Assembly: GCA_964643005.1 (NCBI GenBank)
Contig: CAZXQI010000005.1
Coordinates: forward strand, 1 to 61,118
DNA: 61,118 nucleotides
Reading direction: 5' to 3'
DNA from: UBA6168 sp964643005
GTDB taxonomy: Bacteria > Bacteroidota > Bacteroidia > Chitinophagales > Saprospiraceae
Under the pieces are notes generated by a model. It had not been told where the DNA came from and did not search any database. It worked only from the letters and a program-made list of their open reading frames with translations. The position numbers and the translations under genes are program-made. Shown in pieces: positions 32,501-41,759 of this stretch. How positions within the stretch are numbered: position 1 is the stretch's first letter; every line of letters starts with the position of its first letter.

Positions 32501-34606
32501 ATGAATACCATTGCGCTTGTTGGCAATCCAAATAGTGGGAAATCTTCCATTTTTAACCAGCTCACCGGACTTCGACAAAAAGTAGCCAATTTCCCTGGCG
32601 TTACAGTTGAAAAGAAAACCGGAAAAATGCAGTTGTCGGATGGGAATAGCGTGAAAATCGTTGATTTCCCCGGAACTTACAGTTTGTATCCTACCTCTGA
32701 CGATGAACGAGTCGTACTAAATGTACTCGCCAATCCTAAAGACGAAAACTACCCGGACGCTGTCATTTACGTCGCCGACCTGACCCATCTGGATAAACAC
32801 CTGCTTTTACTCACTCAAATCAAAGACTTAGGTCTGCCCTGTGTGCTGGCTCTTAATATGTCCGACCTGGCAGAAAAAGAGGGAATTCTGGCCGACTTCA
32901 ATCAGTTGGAAGACTTCCTTAAAATTCCCGTGGGTCCCGTGAGCGGAAGGGTCGGCAGCAATATTGACCGCCTGAAGGACGAGGCCGCTTCTGCTCTTAA
33001 AAAGCTCAACGGCGCAGACGTGTTGTACCGATTTTCCGAGTCTGAACAAAATACCGCCCTTAGGATTCAGGATGAATTGAAAATTGGCAATCCCTACCGG
33101 GCCTTACTCGTCGCTCATCATTTCAAACGTTTGCCCTTTTTGTCAAATGGCGAACGGGAAACCATTGCCAGAATTTGTGAGCAGGAGGGCTTTCAGGATA
33201 TCCGCTACCAGATTTACGAAACGATGCAGCGCTACCAGATTTTCACGCCCGTCGTTCGCAGTTCCATCTCCAAAGCCCCTGAAAAGAGAACCCTTACAGA
33301 CCGCTTAGACGCCGTTCTGACCCACAAGATTCTGGCGCCCATTCTCTTTTTCTTTGTCATGTTTTTGGTCTTTCAGGCCATCTACGCCTGGGCGGAACTG
33401 CCGATGAGCTGGATAGAGAACGGCTTTGGCTCCCTGAGTAGAGCAGTCAATCAACTTCTGCCCGACGGCTGGTTTTCCAATCTGCTCACCGATGGAGTTA
33501 TTACGGGTCTCGGCGGCATCATGGTTTTTATTCCACAGATTGCCATACTGTTTTTGCTCATCACCATTTTGGAGGAAGTCGGGTATATGGCGAGAGCCGT
33601 CTTTATTTTCGATAAACTGATGCAGCATTTTGGTCTGAACGGCCGCAGCGTGGTGGCGCTCGTTTCCGGCGGCGCCTGCGCCATTCCGGCCATCATGTCC
33701 ACCCGAACTATCAGCAACTGGCGCGAGCGGCTCATCACTATCATGGTGACGCCGATGATCAGCTGCTCTGCGAGGATTCCGGTGTATGCCGTGCTGATTG
33801 GCTTTGTCGTCCCCCAGCAAAAGGTATTGGGCGTTTTCAATGCCCAGGGACTGGCTTTCATGGGGCTTTATCTGTTGGGCATCACGGGCGCCTTATTTTC
33901 TGCCTTCGTTTTTAAAAAAATAATTAAGGGAGGCGAGCCGTCCTGGCTGATGCTGGAACTGCCCCCCTACCGCATGCCCGTCTGGCAGAATGTATGGCTC
34001 ACCATCAAAGAGAAGGTGCTCATGTTCGTCGTGGAAGCGGGAAAAATCATCCTGGTCATCAGCATTATATTGTGGGCTTTGGCCAGCTACGGACCGACCA
34101 AAGAAATGCAGCAGGCGGAGCAAACTGCCATAACTCAGGCGCAGCAGGAGTCCTTAGACGAGTTGGCCACAGCCGACTTAGTGGCGGCCTACAAAATAGA
34201 GGCTTCCTACGCCGGCCATCTCGGAAAATTGATCGAACCGGTCATCCGCCCGCTTGGCTTCGACTGGAAAATCGGGATTGCCCTCATCACATCCTTTGCT
34301 GCGAGGGAAGTCTTCGTCGCGACCATGGCGACCATTTACAGCATTGGCAGTTCCAATGACGAAGCCACCATTCACGACCGCTTAGCGCAGGCTCGCAATC
34401 CCGAAACCGGTGAAAAAGTGTACTCGGCTGCTACATCCATGTCCCTGCTCGTTTTTTACGTTTTTGCGATGCAGTGTATCAGCACCGTAGCCGTTGTCCG
34501 AAAGGAAACCGGCGGCTGGAAGTGGGCGACCATCCAATTCTTCTTCATGAATCTGTTGGCCTATCTGAGCAGTTTAGTCGTTTTCCAGGCGATGAGCATG
34601 ACCTGA
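32501..34606 (+). CDS. feoB: Ferrous iron transporter FeoB (GTPase)
   Basis: The 701-residue protein has an N-terminal G domain: GNPNSGKSSIFNQLTG, VANFPGVTVEKKTG, IVDFPGTYSLYP and the NMSD guanine-specificity motif. A helical linker follows, then a membrane domain with two Gate motifs, one around GGACAIPAIMSTRTI and one near ITSFAAREVFVATMATIYS. FeoB imports Fe2+ across the inner membrane. Length and order are standard. It follows feoA, and a hairpin with a T-run begins just after the stop. Confidence 0.95.
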   Translation: MNTIALVGNPNSGKSSIFNQLTGLRQKVANFPGVTVEKKTGKMQLSDGNSVKIVDFPGTYSLYPTSDDERVVLNVLANPKDENYPDAVIYVADLTHLDKHLLLLTQIKDLGLPCVLALNMSDLAEKEGILADFNQLEDFLKIPVGPVSGRVGSNIDRLKDEAASALKKLNGADVLYRFSESEQNTALRIQDELKIGNPYRALLVAHHFKRLPFLSNGERETIARICEQEGFQDIRYQIYETMQRYQIFTPVVRSSISKAPEKRTLTDRLDAVLTHKILAPILFFFVMFLVFQAIYAWAELPMSWIENGFGSLSRAVNQLLPDGWFSNLLTDGVITGLGGIMVFIPQIAILFLLITILEEVGYMARAVFIFDKLMQHFGLNGRSVVALVSGGACAIPAIMSTRTISNWRERLITIMVTPMISCSARIPVYAVLIGFVVPQQKVLGVFNAQGLAFMGLYLLGITGALFSAFVFKKIIKGGEPSWLMLELPPYRMPVWQNVWLTIKEKVLMFVVEAGKIILVISIILWALASYGPTKEMQQAEQTAITQAQQESLDELATADLVAAYKIEASYAGHLGKLIEPVIRPLGFDWKIGIALITSFAAREVFVATMATIYSIGSSNDEATIHDRLAQARNPETGEKVYSAATSMSLLVFYVFAMQCISTVAVVRKETGGWKWATIQFFFMNLLAYLSSLVVFQAMSMT

Positions 34607-34640
34607 CGAAGAACATTGAGGCTCTTCGCCTTTGCTTTTT
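34607..34640 (+). terminator. Terminator after feoB
   Basis: CGAAGA and TCTTCG form a six-pair stem directly after the feoB stop, followed by CCTTTGC and a run of T. The stem is short, so strength is uncertain. Confidence 0.45.
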
Positions 34641-34708
34641 TTTCCTATAAGCCCCCATTTATTCTTTTTGAAAAAAGGCCGATAGGATGTCGAAACATTC
34701 CTGCCTGC

Positions 34709-34738
34709 TTGGCCTTCGCTGCCTAAAACTTATATTTG
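34709..34738 (+). promoter_or_regulatory. Promoter for the cystathionine beta-synthase gene
   Basis: TTGG (34709-34712), an 18-bp spacer and TATATTTG (34731-34738) match the Bacteroidota consensus. The ATG follows 46 bp later. Confidence 0.6.
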
Positions 34739-34783
34739 CAACTGATTTAGAGAAAGGAACTACTGAACAAAAGCTCACAGTCT

Positions 34784-35815
34784 ATGACTTACAACAACAT
34801 CTTAGAGGCTATTGGACGTACGCCCCTCATCCGCTTGAATAAAATCACCAAAGATATTCCCGCCACCGTCTATGTCAAATGCGAAGGCTTTAACCCGGGC
34901 CAGTCGGCCAAAGACCGGATTGCCCTGCACATGATTGAAGAGGCCGAACGCAGCGGAAAACTCAGACCCGGCGCCACGCTGATTGAAGCCACGAGCGGAA
35001 ACACGGGCTTCAGTCTGGCGATGGTGGCCGCCGTGAAAGGCTATAAATGCGTGCTGACAGTGACAAGTAAAATTTCCAAAGAAAAAATTGATTGCCTGAA
35101 AGCGCTCGGGGCAGAGGTCATCGTTTGCCCAAAAGAAGCTAAGCCCGACGACCCCCGCTCCTACTATAGGATGGCGGAGCGGAAAGCCGCCGAGATTCCC
35201 AACTCCTACTATATCAATCAGAATTTCAACTTAGAAAATTCCCATGCCCATTACCTGAGCACAGGACCTGAAATCTGGGAAGAAACGGAGGGCAAAATCA
35301 CCTGCCTCGTCGCCAGCGCCGGCACCGGCGGCACCCTCTCCGGCACAGCGCAATACCTCAAAGAGCAAAATCCAAATATCCGAATCGTCGCCGTGGACGC
35401 TTACGGCTCAGTGCTCAAGAAGTACCACGAAACCGGCGAATACGACGAGAAAGAAATCTACAGCTATCAAATCGAGGGAACGGGGAAAAACATCATTCCC
35501 GCCAACGTCAATTTTGAGTTGATCGACAAATTCGTCAAAGTAACAGACAAGGACAGCGCTTTCCGCACCCGGGAACTGGCGCTTTGGGAAGGGATATTTG
35601 GCGGGTATTCCAGCGGCGCCGGTATTCAGGCAATCTTAGAAATCAAAGATGAACTCTGCAAAGACGACGTGGTCGTGCTCATTCTCCCCGACCACGGCAG
35701 CAAATACTTAGGCAAGGTATTCAACGACGAGTGGATGAAATTGCAGGGCTTCTTAGAGGAAGAACCGACAGCAGAAAAACAAACTTCCCCTCCTGCCGCC
35801 GCCCCTGCCGCCTGA
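34784..35815 (+). CDS. PLP-dependent cystathionine beta-synthase / cysteine synthase
   Basis: The 343-residue protein is a fold-type II PLP enzyme. It shows IGRTPLIRLN, the lysine motif NPGQSAKDRIA (Lys 43), the substrate loop EATSGNTG (Thr 70-Gly 75) and the phosphate-binding turn SAGTGGTLSG (around 178-187). The CBS-like EGIFGGYSSGAG follows later. It resembles the PLP-only cystathionine beta-synthases of Bacteroidota (no CBS regulatory domain). It would join serine and homocysteine, or make cysteine from O-acetylserine. The matching gamma-lyase-type gene is at 53.4 kb, so the pair may form a transsulfuration route. The alanine/proline-rich tail after residue 325 is unconserved-looking. Confidence 0.85.
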   Translation: MTYNNILEAIGRTPLIRLNKITKDIPATVYVKCEGFNPGQSAKDRIALHMIEEAERSGKLRPGATLIEATSGNTGFSLAMVAAVKGYKCVLTVTSKISKEKIDCLKALGAEVIVCPKEAKPDDPRSYYRMAERKAAEIPNSYYINQNFNLENSHAHYLSTGPEIWEETEGKITCLVASAGTGGTLSGTAQYLKEQNPNIRIVAVDAYGSVLKKYHETGEYDEKEIYSYQIEGTGKNIIPANVNFELIDKFVKVTDKDSAFRTRELALWEGIFGGYSSGAGIQAILEIKDELCKDDVVVLILPDHGSKYLGKVFNDEWMKLQGFLEEEPTAEKQTSPPAAAPAA

Positions 35816-35849
35816 GCATTTCAAATGCCTACAGCCATAGTTCAAAAAT

Positions 35850-35907
35850 CATCGGCGGTCAGTCCGAGGTAAACCCGGACTGACCTTCTCCTTCGTCAAA
35901 AATTATT
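35850..35907 (-). repeat. 58-bp palindromic intergenic repeat, copy B
   Basis: Same element on the minus strand. Its stem is the strongest of the four: GGTCAGTCCG pairs with CGGACTGACC. It sits in the gap between two convergent genes. A further GATGATTTTTGA-like block adjoins the far end, as if the unit were periodic. Confidence 0.8.
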
Positions 35908-35960
35908 TGTGGGAACTTCACCCCGCGAAAAGTCGAAACTATCCCAACAAGCTCAGCAGC

Positions 35961-37103
35961 CTATTCTTCGATGATGGCGTCGTCAATCAATTCATCTCCA
36001 TCGCCGTCTGCATCGTCGAAACCTTTGAGTTTGCCTTTTTCGGGCGCCAGATGATCCGGGTCATTTTCGATTTTCATCTCGCCGGCTTTGGGCTGCCCTT
36101 CTCTGCCGTGGTAGTCTCCCTGGGCAAACTTTTCAGCCTTGTCCCAGAAGCTGTCGTGCTTTCCCAATTCGCTTTCGCCCATGTCAATAGGCTTATCGGC
36201 AAACCTGGTGTTGTTGCCGCTGATTTTGTCTTCCAACTTTTGGTTGAGGTTTTTCATTTTGTCAATGAGACCGTCCGCCGTATTTCCGGCTTTGGCGGCT
36301 TCTTCGTTGGCCTTTTCGACCAGACTATCTTTTGCTTTCAGGATTTTTGAGCCGATATCGGAAGCCAGGTCTTTGGTCTTTTCGAGAGCTTCGCCGCCTT
36401 TTTCAAATAGCTTTTCACCGATATCCTGCGCTGTCTCGCCGAACTTGTCAGCCAGTTGGCCGCCGGTTTCTAAAACCTTTTTGCCTACTTTTTCTGAAAG
36501 ATCGGCTGCTTTGTCCGCGACTTTATCCGACTGGGAGAGGATGGCGCCGCCGATTTTCCCAGCCTGGTCGCCCAATTTATCCGCTAACTGGCCGCCGGTA
36601 TCCATCGCCTTCCTGCCGACGCCTTCCACGAAATCGCCGGCTTTGTGGAGACCTTCTTCCGCCCTTTCCTTTATTCCCAGTTCTCTTTTTTCAGCCAAAA
36701 TATCGTCCATGACTTCATTGGAGGCCTTAGTTGTTTTTTCAGTAAAACTATCTGCCAGGTCTTTTGCTTTTGCTTTGGCAGAGTCTGTTGCATGCGCTAC
36801 TTTGTCGCCTACATCGCCGGCCAGATCCGAAGCTTTGTCAAAAGCGCGGTCGGCTTTGTCCATGATATTTTTACCAAGGTCTCCGGCCTTTTCTTTGGCC
36901 TTTTGGAACATTTCGCCGCCTTCCTCCACGATATTTTTACCGAGGTCTCCAGCCTTTTCTTTGGCCTTTTGGAACATTTCGCCGCCTTCCTCTACGATAT
37001 TTTTACCGGCTTCTTTCCCGGCATCTACAGCCTTGTCGGCAGCCGATTTGGCGACTGATTTTGCGCCAAACAATAGCTTTTTTAAATCATTTAAAATTGA
37101 CAT
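35961..37103 (-). CDS. Long amphipathic helical repeat protein (LEA-like)
   Basis: The 380-residue protein has no signal peptide and is built almost entirely of alanine, lysine, glycine and acidic residues in 11-residue-like amphipathic helices. Modules such as KAKEKAGDLGKNI, GGQLADKLGDQAGKIG and KVGKKVLETGGQLADKFG recur. A 22-residue unit is precisely duplicated near the N-terminus (66 bp at DNA level). Such proteins resemble group 3 LEA and perilipin-like sequences that protect membranes under drying or osmotic stress. That is an analogy from composition. The C-terminus becomes very acidic (DADGDGDELIDDAIIEE). It is a longer relative in style of the protein at 13911. Confidence 0.7.
   Translation of the reverse strand: MSILNDLKKLLFGAKSVAKSAADKAVDAGKEAGKNIVEEGGEMFQKAKEKAGDLGKNIVEEGGEMFQKAKEKAGDLGKNIMDKADRAFDKASDLAGDVGDKVAHATDSAKAKAKDLADSFTEKTTKASNEVMDDILAEKRELGIKERAEEGLHKAGDFVEGVGRKAMDTGGQLADKLGDQAGKIGGAILSQSDKVADKAADLSEKVGKKVLETGGQLADKFGETAQDIGEKLFEKGGEALEKTKDLASDIGSKILKAKDSLVEKANEEAAKAGNTADGLIDKMKNLNQKLEDKISGNNTRFADKPIDMGESELGKHDSFWDKAEKFAQGDYHGREGQPKAGEMKIENDPDHLAPEKGKLKGFDDADGDGDELIDDAIIEE
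36877..37008 (-). repeat. Tandem 66-bp repeat inside a coding region
   Basis: Units at 36877-36942 and 36943-37008 are nearly identical and encode the duplicated 22-residue segment containing MFQKAKEKAGDLGKNI. A partial third copy is seen on the lower side. Confidence 0.85.
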
Positions 37104-37560
37104 GTTTTGAGAGTTTTAATGCTTGGTCAATTAGTTCTCCCACAAATTGGGCAAATCTGAATTGTATTGAGAGATTACGAGCTTAGAGGCTCGCATTTAT
37201 AACTTAAGTTTTAAAATCAGTTTCAATCGCCCTTCTAACCCATTTGAATAATCCGCATCAATTTTTTTGGGTCTCCTGAACTTCGCTTTTCAAAGCCTCC
37301 CGCCTGAAAGCATCTCTTGTCAACGATTGTTTGCCACAGTTTTTCCAATTGGCGAAGTTACCTATTCAGGCAACAAAACACGAAGCCTTTTTAAAAGTTC
37401 AGCGCTATGGAGCAGCCTGTTATAAGAAATTGGGGACTTCTAAGACCTGTTTAAAAATGTATAAATTTTCAATATTCAGGTTATGGGAAAGTGTCGCCCC
37501 GGAAAATCCCTTAATTTCGCTGACTTTTTTATTTTCCTTTTTTTTAAAAAATAAACCTCC
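37104..37560. other. 457-bp spacer between divergent genes
   Basis: This lies between the long helical repeat gene (minus) and ppa (plus) and must hold both promoters. I see no RNA gene or repeat in it. Confidence 0.35.
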
Positions 37561-38289
37561 ATGAATCAGGACGCTTTCCAGAAGATTTGGAAAATGATTG
37601 GTCTGCGCTACAAATCTCATCCCTGGCACGGCATTGAGATAGGCGGGCGCGCGCCGGAAATGGTCACGGCCTTTATCGAAATCATCCCTTCCGACACCAT
37701 CAAATACGAAATTGACAAGCGCACGGGCTACCTGAAAGTAGATCGTCCGCAAAAGTTTTCCAATATAGTTCCGGCTCTCTACGGATTCATTCCCCAGACT
37801 TACTGTAAGGAACAGGTGGCTGAATTTTGCATGTCCAAAATAGGCAGAGAGGACATCGTTGGCGACGACGACCCGCTGGATATCTGCGTGCTGACGGAGA
37901 GGGAAATTACTCACGGCGACATCATCGTTCAGGCCATTCCCATTGGCGGACTGCGCATGATTGACAACGGCGAAGCGGACGACAAAATCATCGCCGTCCT
38001 GCAAAACGACTACGTCTATGGACATATTAAAGACGTTTCCGAACTTCCCGAAGGCATCGTCAATCGCCTCAAGCACTACTTTCTGACCTACAAAGAATTA
38101 CCCGGCGGCGGCAACCGCCAATGCGAAATCACCCACGTTTATGACAGAGAAGAAGCGCAGACTGTCATCGAAGCCAGTCGCAGAGATTATCAGGCGGTCT
38201 ATGGCGATTTGGAGAACGTCATGTCGCTGACCCTCGTAGAGATGATGAACTTCGGCCAGAGGCAGCAGGAAATTTTAAAAACGCTTTGA
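37561..38289 (+). CDS. ppa: Inorganic pyrophosphatase, family I
   Basis: The 242-residue protein carries family-I features: IEIIPSDTIKYEIDKRTGYLKV, LYGFIPQTYC, and the metal-binding triad region VGDDDPLDICVL, followed by the GGLRMIDNGEADDKIIAV strand. It hydrolyses cytosolic pyrophosphate to drive biosynthesis. The length is somewhat longer than E. coli PPase, as in the Bacteroidota subgroup. Its last 15 bases overlap the 3' end of the convergent P-type ATPase gene. Confidence 0.93.
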   Translation: MNQDAFQKIWKMIGLRYKSHPWHGIEIGGRAPEMVTAFIEIIPSDTIKYEIDKRTGYLKVDRPQKFSNIVPALYGFIPQTYCKEQVAEFCMSKIGREDIVGDDDPLDICVLTEREITHGDIIVQAIPIGGLRMIDNGEADDKIIAVLQNDYVYGHIKDVSELPEGIVNRLKHYFLTYKELPGGGNRQCEITHVYDREEAQTVIEASRRDYQAVYGDLENVMSLTLVEMMNFGQRQQEILKTL

Positions 38290-40791
38290 CAGTTTTCTCC
38301 TCGCCAATTTATACCCTTCCACCCAAAACACGCCCAACATGGCGGCTAACGTGCAGACTAAGAAGGCGGTCTTTCCAATGTGCTCAAAATGGAATAGCTG
38401 CCGAATAGCCGGCACGAAAAGGGTGGCCAACAAGATTAGAAAAGTCAGGAACACCATGAGCCAGATCAGCGGGTTCCGGTACTTCAAAGTTTCGATAAAG
38501 GAAAAGGTGAAAGAGCGATTGACTAAGGTCAGAAAGATATTGCTCATCACTAACATGGAGAAGACCATCGTCCGCACTTCTGTTTCGCTGTGGCCGGTTC
38601 GGGTAGCGAGGTAATAAACCGCGAGTACGGCCGCAGAGATGACCAAACCCTGAACCACGCTCAACGAAAGTTCCCGTATGGAGAGAAAGCTCTGGGACGG
38701 TCGCCGGGGCTTGACGCGCATGAGATTGCGCTCTGCCGGCTCGCTTTCAAAGGCGATGGAGCAGGTCGGCCCCATGACGAGTTCGAGAAAAATGACGTGG
38801 ATAGGGCTGAAAATATTGGCGTACTTCCAATTGAGAATTAGCGGAATAGCCACGGTCAGGATGATGGGAATGTGGATGGACACAATGTAGGAAACCGCCT
38901 TTTTCAGGTTTTCATAAATCTTGCGACCGTGGGCGATGGCATCTACTATCCCTTGCAGGTCGTCGTTGACCAGCACGAGAGAAGCCGCCGCCTTGGCAAT
39001 TTCGGTTCCTCGTTTGCCCATAGACACGCCGATGTGCGCCGCCTTCAGAGCCGGCCCGTCGTTGACGCCGTCGCCGGTCATGGCCACCACTTCGCCGTTG
39101 GCTTTCAGCGCCTTGATGATGCGCAACTTGGCTTCGGGAAAAACCCTGGCAAAGATGGTTGTGTCTTTCACCTCTTGTTGGAGTTCTTCCTCCGACAGAC
39201 TCATGACGGATTCTCCCGAAAGAAAATGGTCGGAGTTTTTCAAATTGATTTCCCTCGCAATGGCCATGGCGGTTTCGGGATAGTCGCCGGTAATCATTTT
39301 CACCTCCATGCCGGCCTCGTAAAATTCGCTGACGACGTACTCTGCATTTTTCTTCGGCGGATTGAGCAGCGCCACTAAGCCCTTAAATTCCCAGATAAAA
39401 TCCTCCTGTTTTGCGGGGATCTGTCCATAGGGCAAAGCGCCGCCGGCTACGCCCAACACCCGCAGACCCTCGGAGGAAAATTGCCGAGCCATTTCGAGCG
39501 CCCGCCGCCTGTCCGGCTCCGAAATTTTGCAGACTTCTAAAATTTTTTCCACGCTGCCTTTTCCCGAAATGATTAGCTCTCCCGAAGGACCCTCGAACAG
39601 GTGGGTCATCATCGGCGGGCGACCACTCAGCGGATATTCGTGGATCATCCGGTATTCGGTCTTCGGCAGGTTTTTGATATGCTCGTCAAAAAAGCTGTGG
39701 ATAGCCTTTTCCATGGCGTCGAAGGGAACCGGCTCAGAAGCCCAGACGGCGTTTTTCATCAGTTCCTCCAAAGAGGCGGACAGCGGCTGTGTGCCGGCGC
39801 CGTCGCAGTCGCAAGAATCTGCGCTAACGGGGTCGTACAATTTCTTGACCGACATGCCGGCGTCGGTGATGGTGCCGGTCTTGTCGGCACAGATGACGGT
39901 GGCCGAGCCGAGACTTTCCACCGTCTGCGGCTGTCGGGTGAGGACGCCAAGGCCGGCCATTCTCGAAGCGCCGAGCGCCATGAATCCGCTGAAAGCCACG
40001 GGGATTTCCTCCGGCAAAATGGACATGGCGATAGTCAGGCCGAAGAGTAGCGAAGAAATGACCTCTCCCGATCGCCAGTAGTTGATGCCCCAGATGAGCA
40101 GAAATGCGAAGATGCCGGCCACCGCCATTTGCTGCACGAAGCGACTAATTTGCACCTGAAGCGGCGTTTTTTCTACCTGTATTTCTTCCAGCGATTTGCC
40201 TAAGCTGCCCAGTTCGGTGCGGAGACCGGTGGCGCTTACTCTGGCAAAGAAATTTCCAGAGACGAGCAGGGCGCCGGCGTAAACGGTATCTCCATCGCCT
40301 TTCACGATGGGGACGGATTCGCCGGTGAGGATGGATTCGTCAATGCTCAAATCGTGCGCTTCCAGGATAACGCCGTCGGCGGGAATGGCCTGCCCTTCTT
40401 CGAGGAGCATCACGTCGCCGGGGACGATTTCTTCCGCCGGAATTTCAGTCAAAACCTGATTTCTCAGGACTTTGACGCTAGGCTGAGTCAGCTTTTTTAA
40501 CTTTTCCAGCGCGTGGTCGCTCTTGATAGTTTGGTAAAATGAAATGCCGGCCACTAAGACAATCGCCACGAGGAGGAGAATCCCCTCCTGATATTCGCCT
40601 AACAGGAAATAGATGACGCCTGCCGCCGCGAGGAGGATGAACATAGGCTCAAAGGCTACCTCCTTAAGGATTTTTAAAAAGCCCGACCGCTTTGATGCGA
40701 ATAAAACATTCGCTCCGTGCTCTTTTCTCGCCGCAGCAATTTCTGCCGGACTAAGCCCCCTGAAAGTAATGGATTCGGGAATGGACGACAT
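38275..40791 (-). CDS. Cation-transporting P-type ATPase (P2 type)
   Basis: The 838-residue protein shows the full P-type order: an actuator domain with LTGES (about 155-159), the membrane motif ILPEEIPVAF (around 258-267), the phosphorylation site DKTGT with Asp 303, a nucleotide-binding domain including KGSVEKIL, and the hinge GDGVNDGPALKAA. About ten hydrophobic segments are present. The PEEIP motif in place of PEGL makes calcium specificity likely but unproven; other divalent or monovalent cations are possible. Its stop overlaps the ppa gene by 15 bp, head to head at the 3' ends. There is no cytoplasmic metal-binding N-domain, which argues against copper or zinc. Confidence 0.88.
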   Translation of the reverse strand: MSSIPESITFRGLSPAEIAAARKEHGANVLFASKRSGFLKILKEVAFEPMFILLAAAGVIYFLLGEYQEGILLLVAIVLVAGISFYQTIKSDHALEKLKKLTQPSVKVLRNQVLTEIPAEEIVPGDVMLLEEGQAIPADGVILEAHDLSIDESILTGESVPIVKGDGDTVYAGALLVSGNFFARVSATGLRTELGSLGKSLEEIQVEKTPLQVQISRFVQQMAVAGIFAFLLIWGINYWRSGEVISSLLFGLTIAMSILPEEIPVAFSGFMALGASRMAGLGVLTRQPQTVESLGSATVICADKTGTITDAGMSVKKLYDPVSADSCDCDGAGTQPLSASLEELMKNAVWASEPVPFDAMEKAIHSFFDEHIKNLPKTEYRMIHEYPLSGRPPMMTHLFEGPSGELIISGKGSVEKILEVCKISEPDRRRALEMARQFSSEGLRVLGVAGGALPYGQIPAKQEDFIWEFKGLVALLNPPKKNAEYVVSEFYEAGMEVKMITGDYPETAMAIAREINLKNSDHFLSGESVMSLSEEELQQEVKDTTIFARVFPEAKLRIIKALKANGEVVAMTGDGVNDGPALKAAHIGVSMGKRGTEIAKAAASLVLVNDDLQGIVDAIAHGRKIYENLKKAVSYIVSIHIPIILTVAIPLILNWKYANIFSPIHVIFLELVMGPTCSIAFESEPAERNLMRVKPRRPSQSFLSIRELSLSVVQGLVISAAVLAVYYLATRTGHSETEVRTMVFSMLVMSNIFLTLVNRSFTFSFIETLKYRNPLIWLMVFLTFLILLATLFVPAIRQLFHFEHIGKTAFLVCTLAAMLGVFWVEGYKLARRKLSKRF

Positions 40792-41243
40792 GCAGCTTTT
40801 ATAAATTATTTAAGGTGATTTTTGAAAATGGCGAAACGAGCTGGAACCAGTCGCCTCCTTGTGAGCCTTCCAAAATTCCCTGCAAACCTAATCGGCTTAT
40901 CGAAAATCTGACTATGAAAAGAGTTAAACTCTGGGAGGTGAATTTTTTTAGAATGCCCGCTTCTCCATTTATAGGACAAGAAGAAAGATGGGCTGTTTAG
41001 AAAGGGGTATTTTCATTTTTTCAAAAAAATAAAAAAGGCGCGAGGGAAAAGCCAGGAGGGATTTTCAGTTCCCGCTTTCCTTGTGAGGATTATTCTGCCC
41101 CGGGTATTTTCATTGAACAGGCCAAAACCTGACGGAGCCATTTTTCAAAAAAACAAAAGTGAGGGTGAAAGATTTTGGATAACAAAAGAAGGCTCAACTA
41201 TTTTCTTTGAATTTATTTGAGGATGCGCCAGGGTCTAAAATGC
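40792..41243. other. 452-bp spacer without a gene
   Basis: This is gene-free sequence upstream of the P-type ATPase gene and downstream of the TonB-domain gene, both on the minus strand. It has AT-rich runs but no recognised element. Confidence 0.35.
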
Positions 41244-41687
41244 TCAGCTAAAGGAGATGGTATAGGAGTAGCTCTGTGGTTCTTTTTGTTCAGGTTGCTT
41301 TGCGGAGGGGGGAGCGGAAGTGTAGTTGTAGCTCAGTTGCAAGGTCGGCGCCTGCTCCTTTACTATTGGCAGTCGAAAGTGAATCTGGATTTGTTTGTGG
41401 TACATGACGCGCAGGTTCCTCGGCTTTTCTACTTTGAATTTGAGCAGTTTTACTATTCGCACGGCCTCTTCGTCGCAGCCGTGTCCGAGGCTTGAAATCA
41501 CCCGCGCCTCTTTCACATTACCCTGATGATCAACGTCGTATTTTATAAAAACGGTTCCTTCCACCTTTTGCTCCAGAGCCTCGGAGGGATAGCGCAGGTT
41601 GTCGGCGATAAATTTTTTCATGGCCTTAGGGCCTCCCTCGAAATAAGGCTGTCTGATAAAATGCTTGTCTTTAGCTTCTTTTCGCAT
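41244..41687 (-). CDS. TonB C-terminal domain protein without a membrane anchor
   Basis: The 147-residue product consists mainly of one TonB_C domain: YFEGGPKAMKKFIADNLRYP, then KVEGTVFIKYDVDHQGNVKE, then VRIVKLLKFKVEK. A serine- and tyrosine-rich tail follows. TonB proteins normally have an N-terminal transmembrane helix and a proline-rich arm; both are missing from residue 1 on, and no alternative upstream start adds a helix. It may be a solitary domain used by another partner or a truncated remnant. The M48 gene lies just upstream in the same direction, beyond a strong hairpin. Confidence 0.75.
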   Translation of the reverse strand: MRKEAKDKHFIRQPYFEGGPKAMKKFIADNLRYPSEALEQKVEGTVFIKYDVDHQGNVKEARVISSLGHGCDEEAVRIVKLLKFKVEKPRNLRVMYHKQIQIHFRLPIVKEQAPTLQLSYNYTSAPPSAKQPEQKEPQSYSYTISFS

Positions 41688-41716
41688 GCGGTGGAATGTT
41701 GATGGGTTGCGGGATG

Positions 41717-41751
41717 AAGCCTTGTCGGCGCTTGGAGCGCCGACGAGGCTT
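41717..41751. terminator. Strong 15-bp hairpin between the M48 and TonB-domain genes
   Basis: AAGCCTTGTCGGCGC pairs with GCGCCGACGAGGCTT around a 5-nt loop, with one G-U pair. It lies nine bases past the M48 stop and 30 bp before the TonB-domain start, so it may limit readthrough. There is no T-run. Confidence 0.5.
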
Positions 41752-41759
41752 TGCGATAA

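Noticed and set aside
36139..37110. A long plus-strand frame opposite the helical repeat gene
   Set aside because: The biased codon composition of the Ala/Lys-rich gene on the other strand keeps the opposite frame open; the translation is low-complexity Ser/Phe/Pro.
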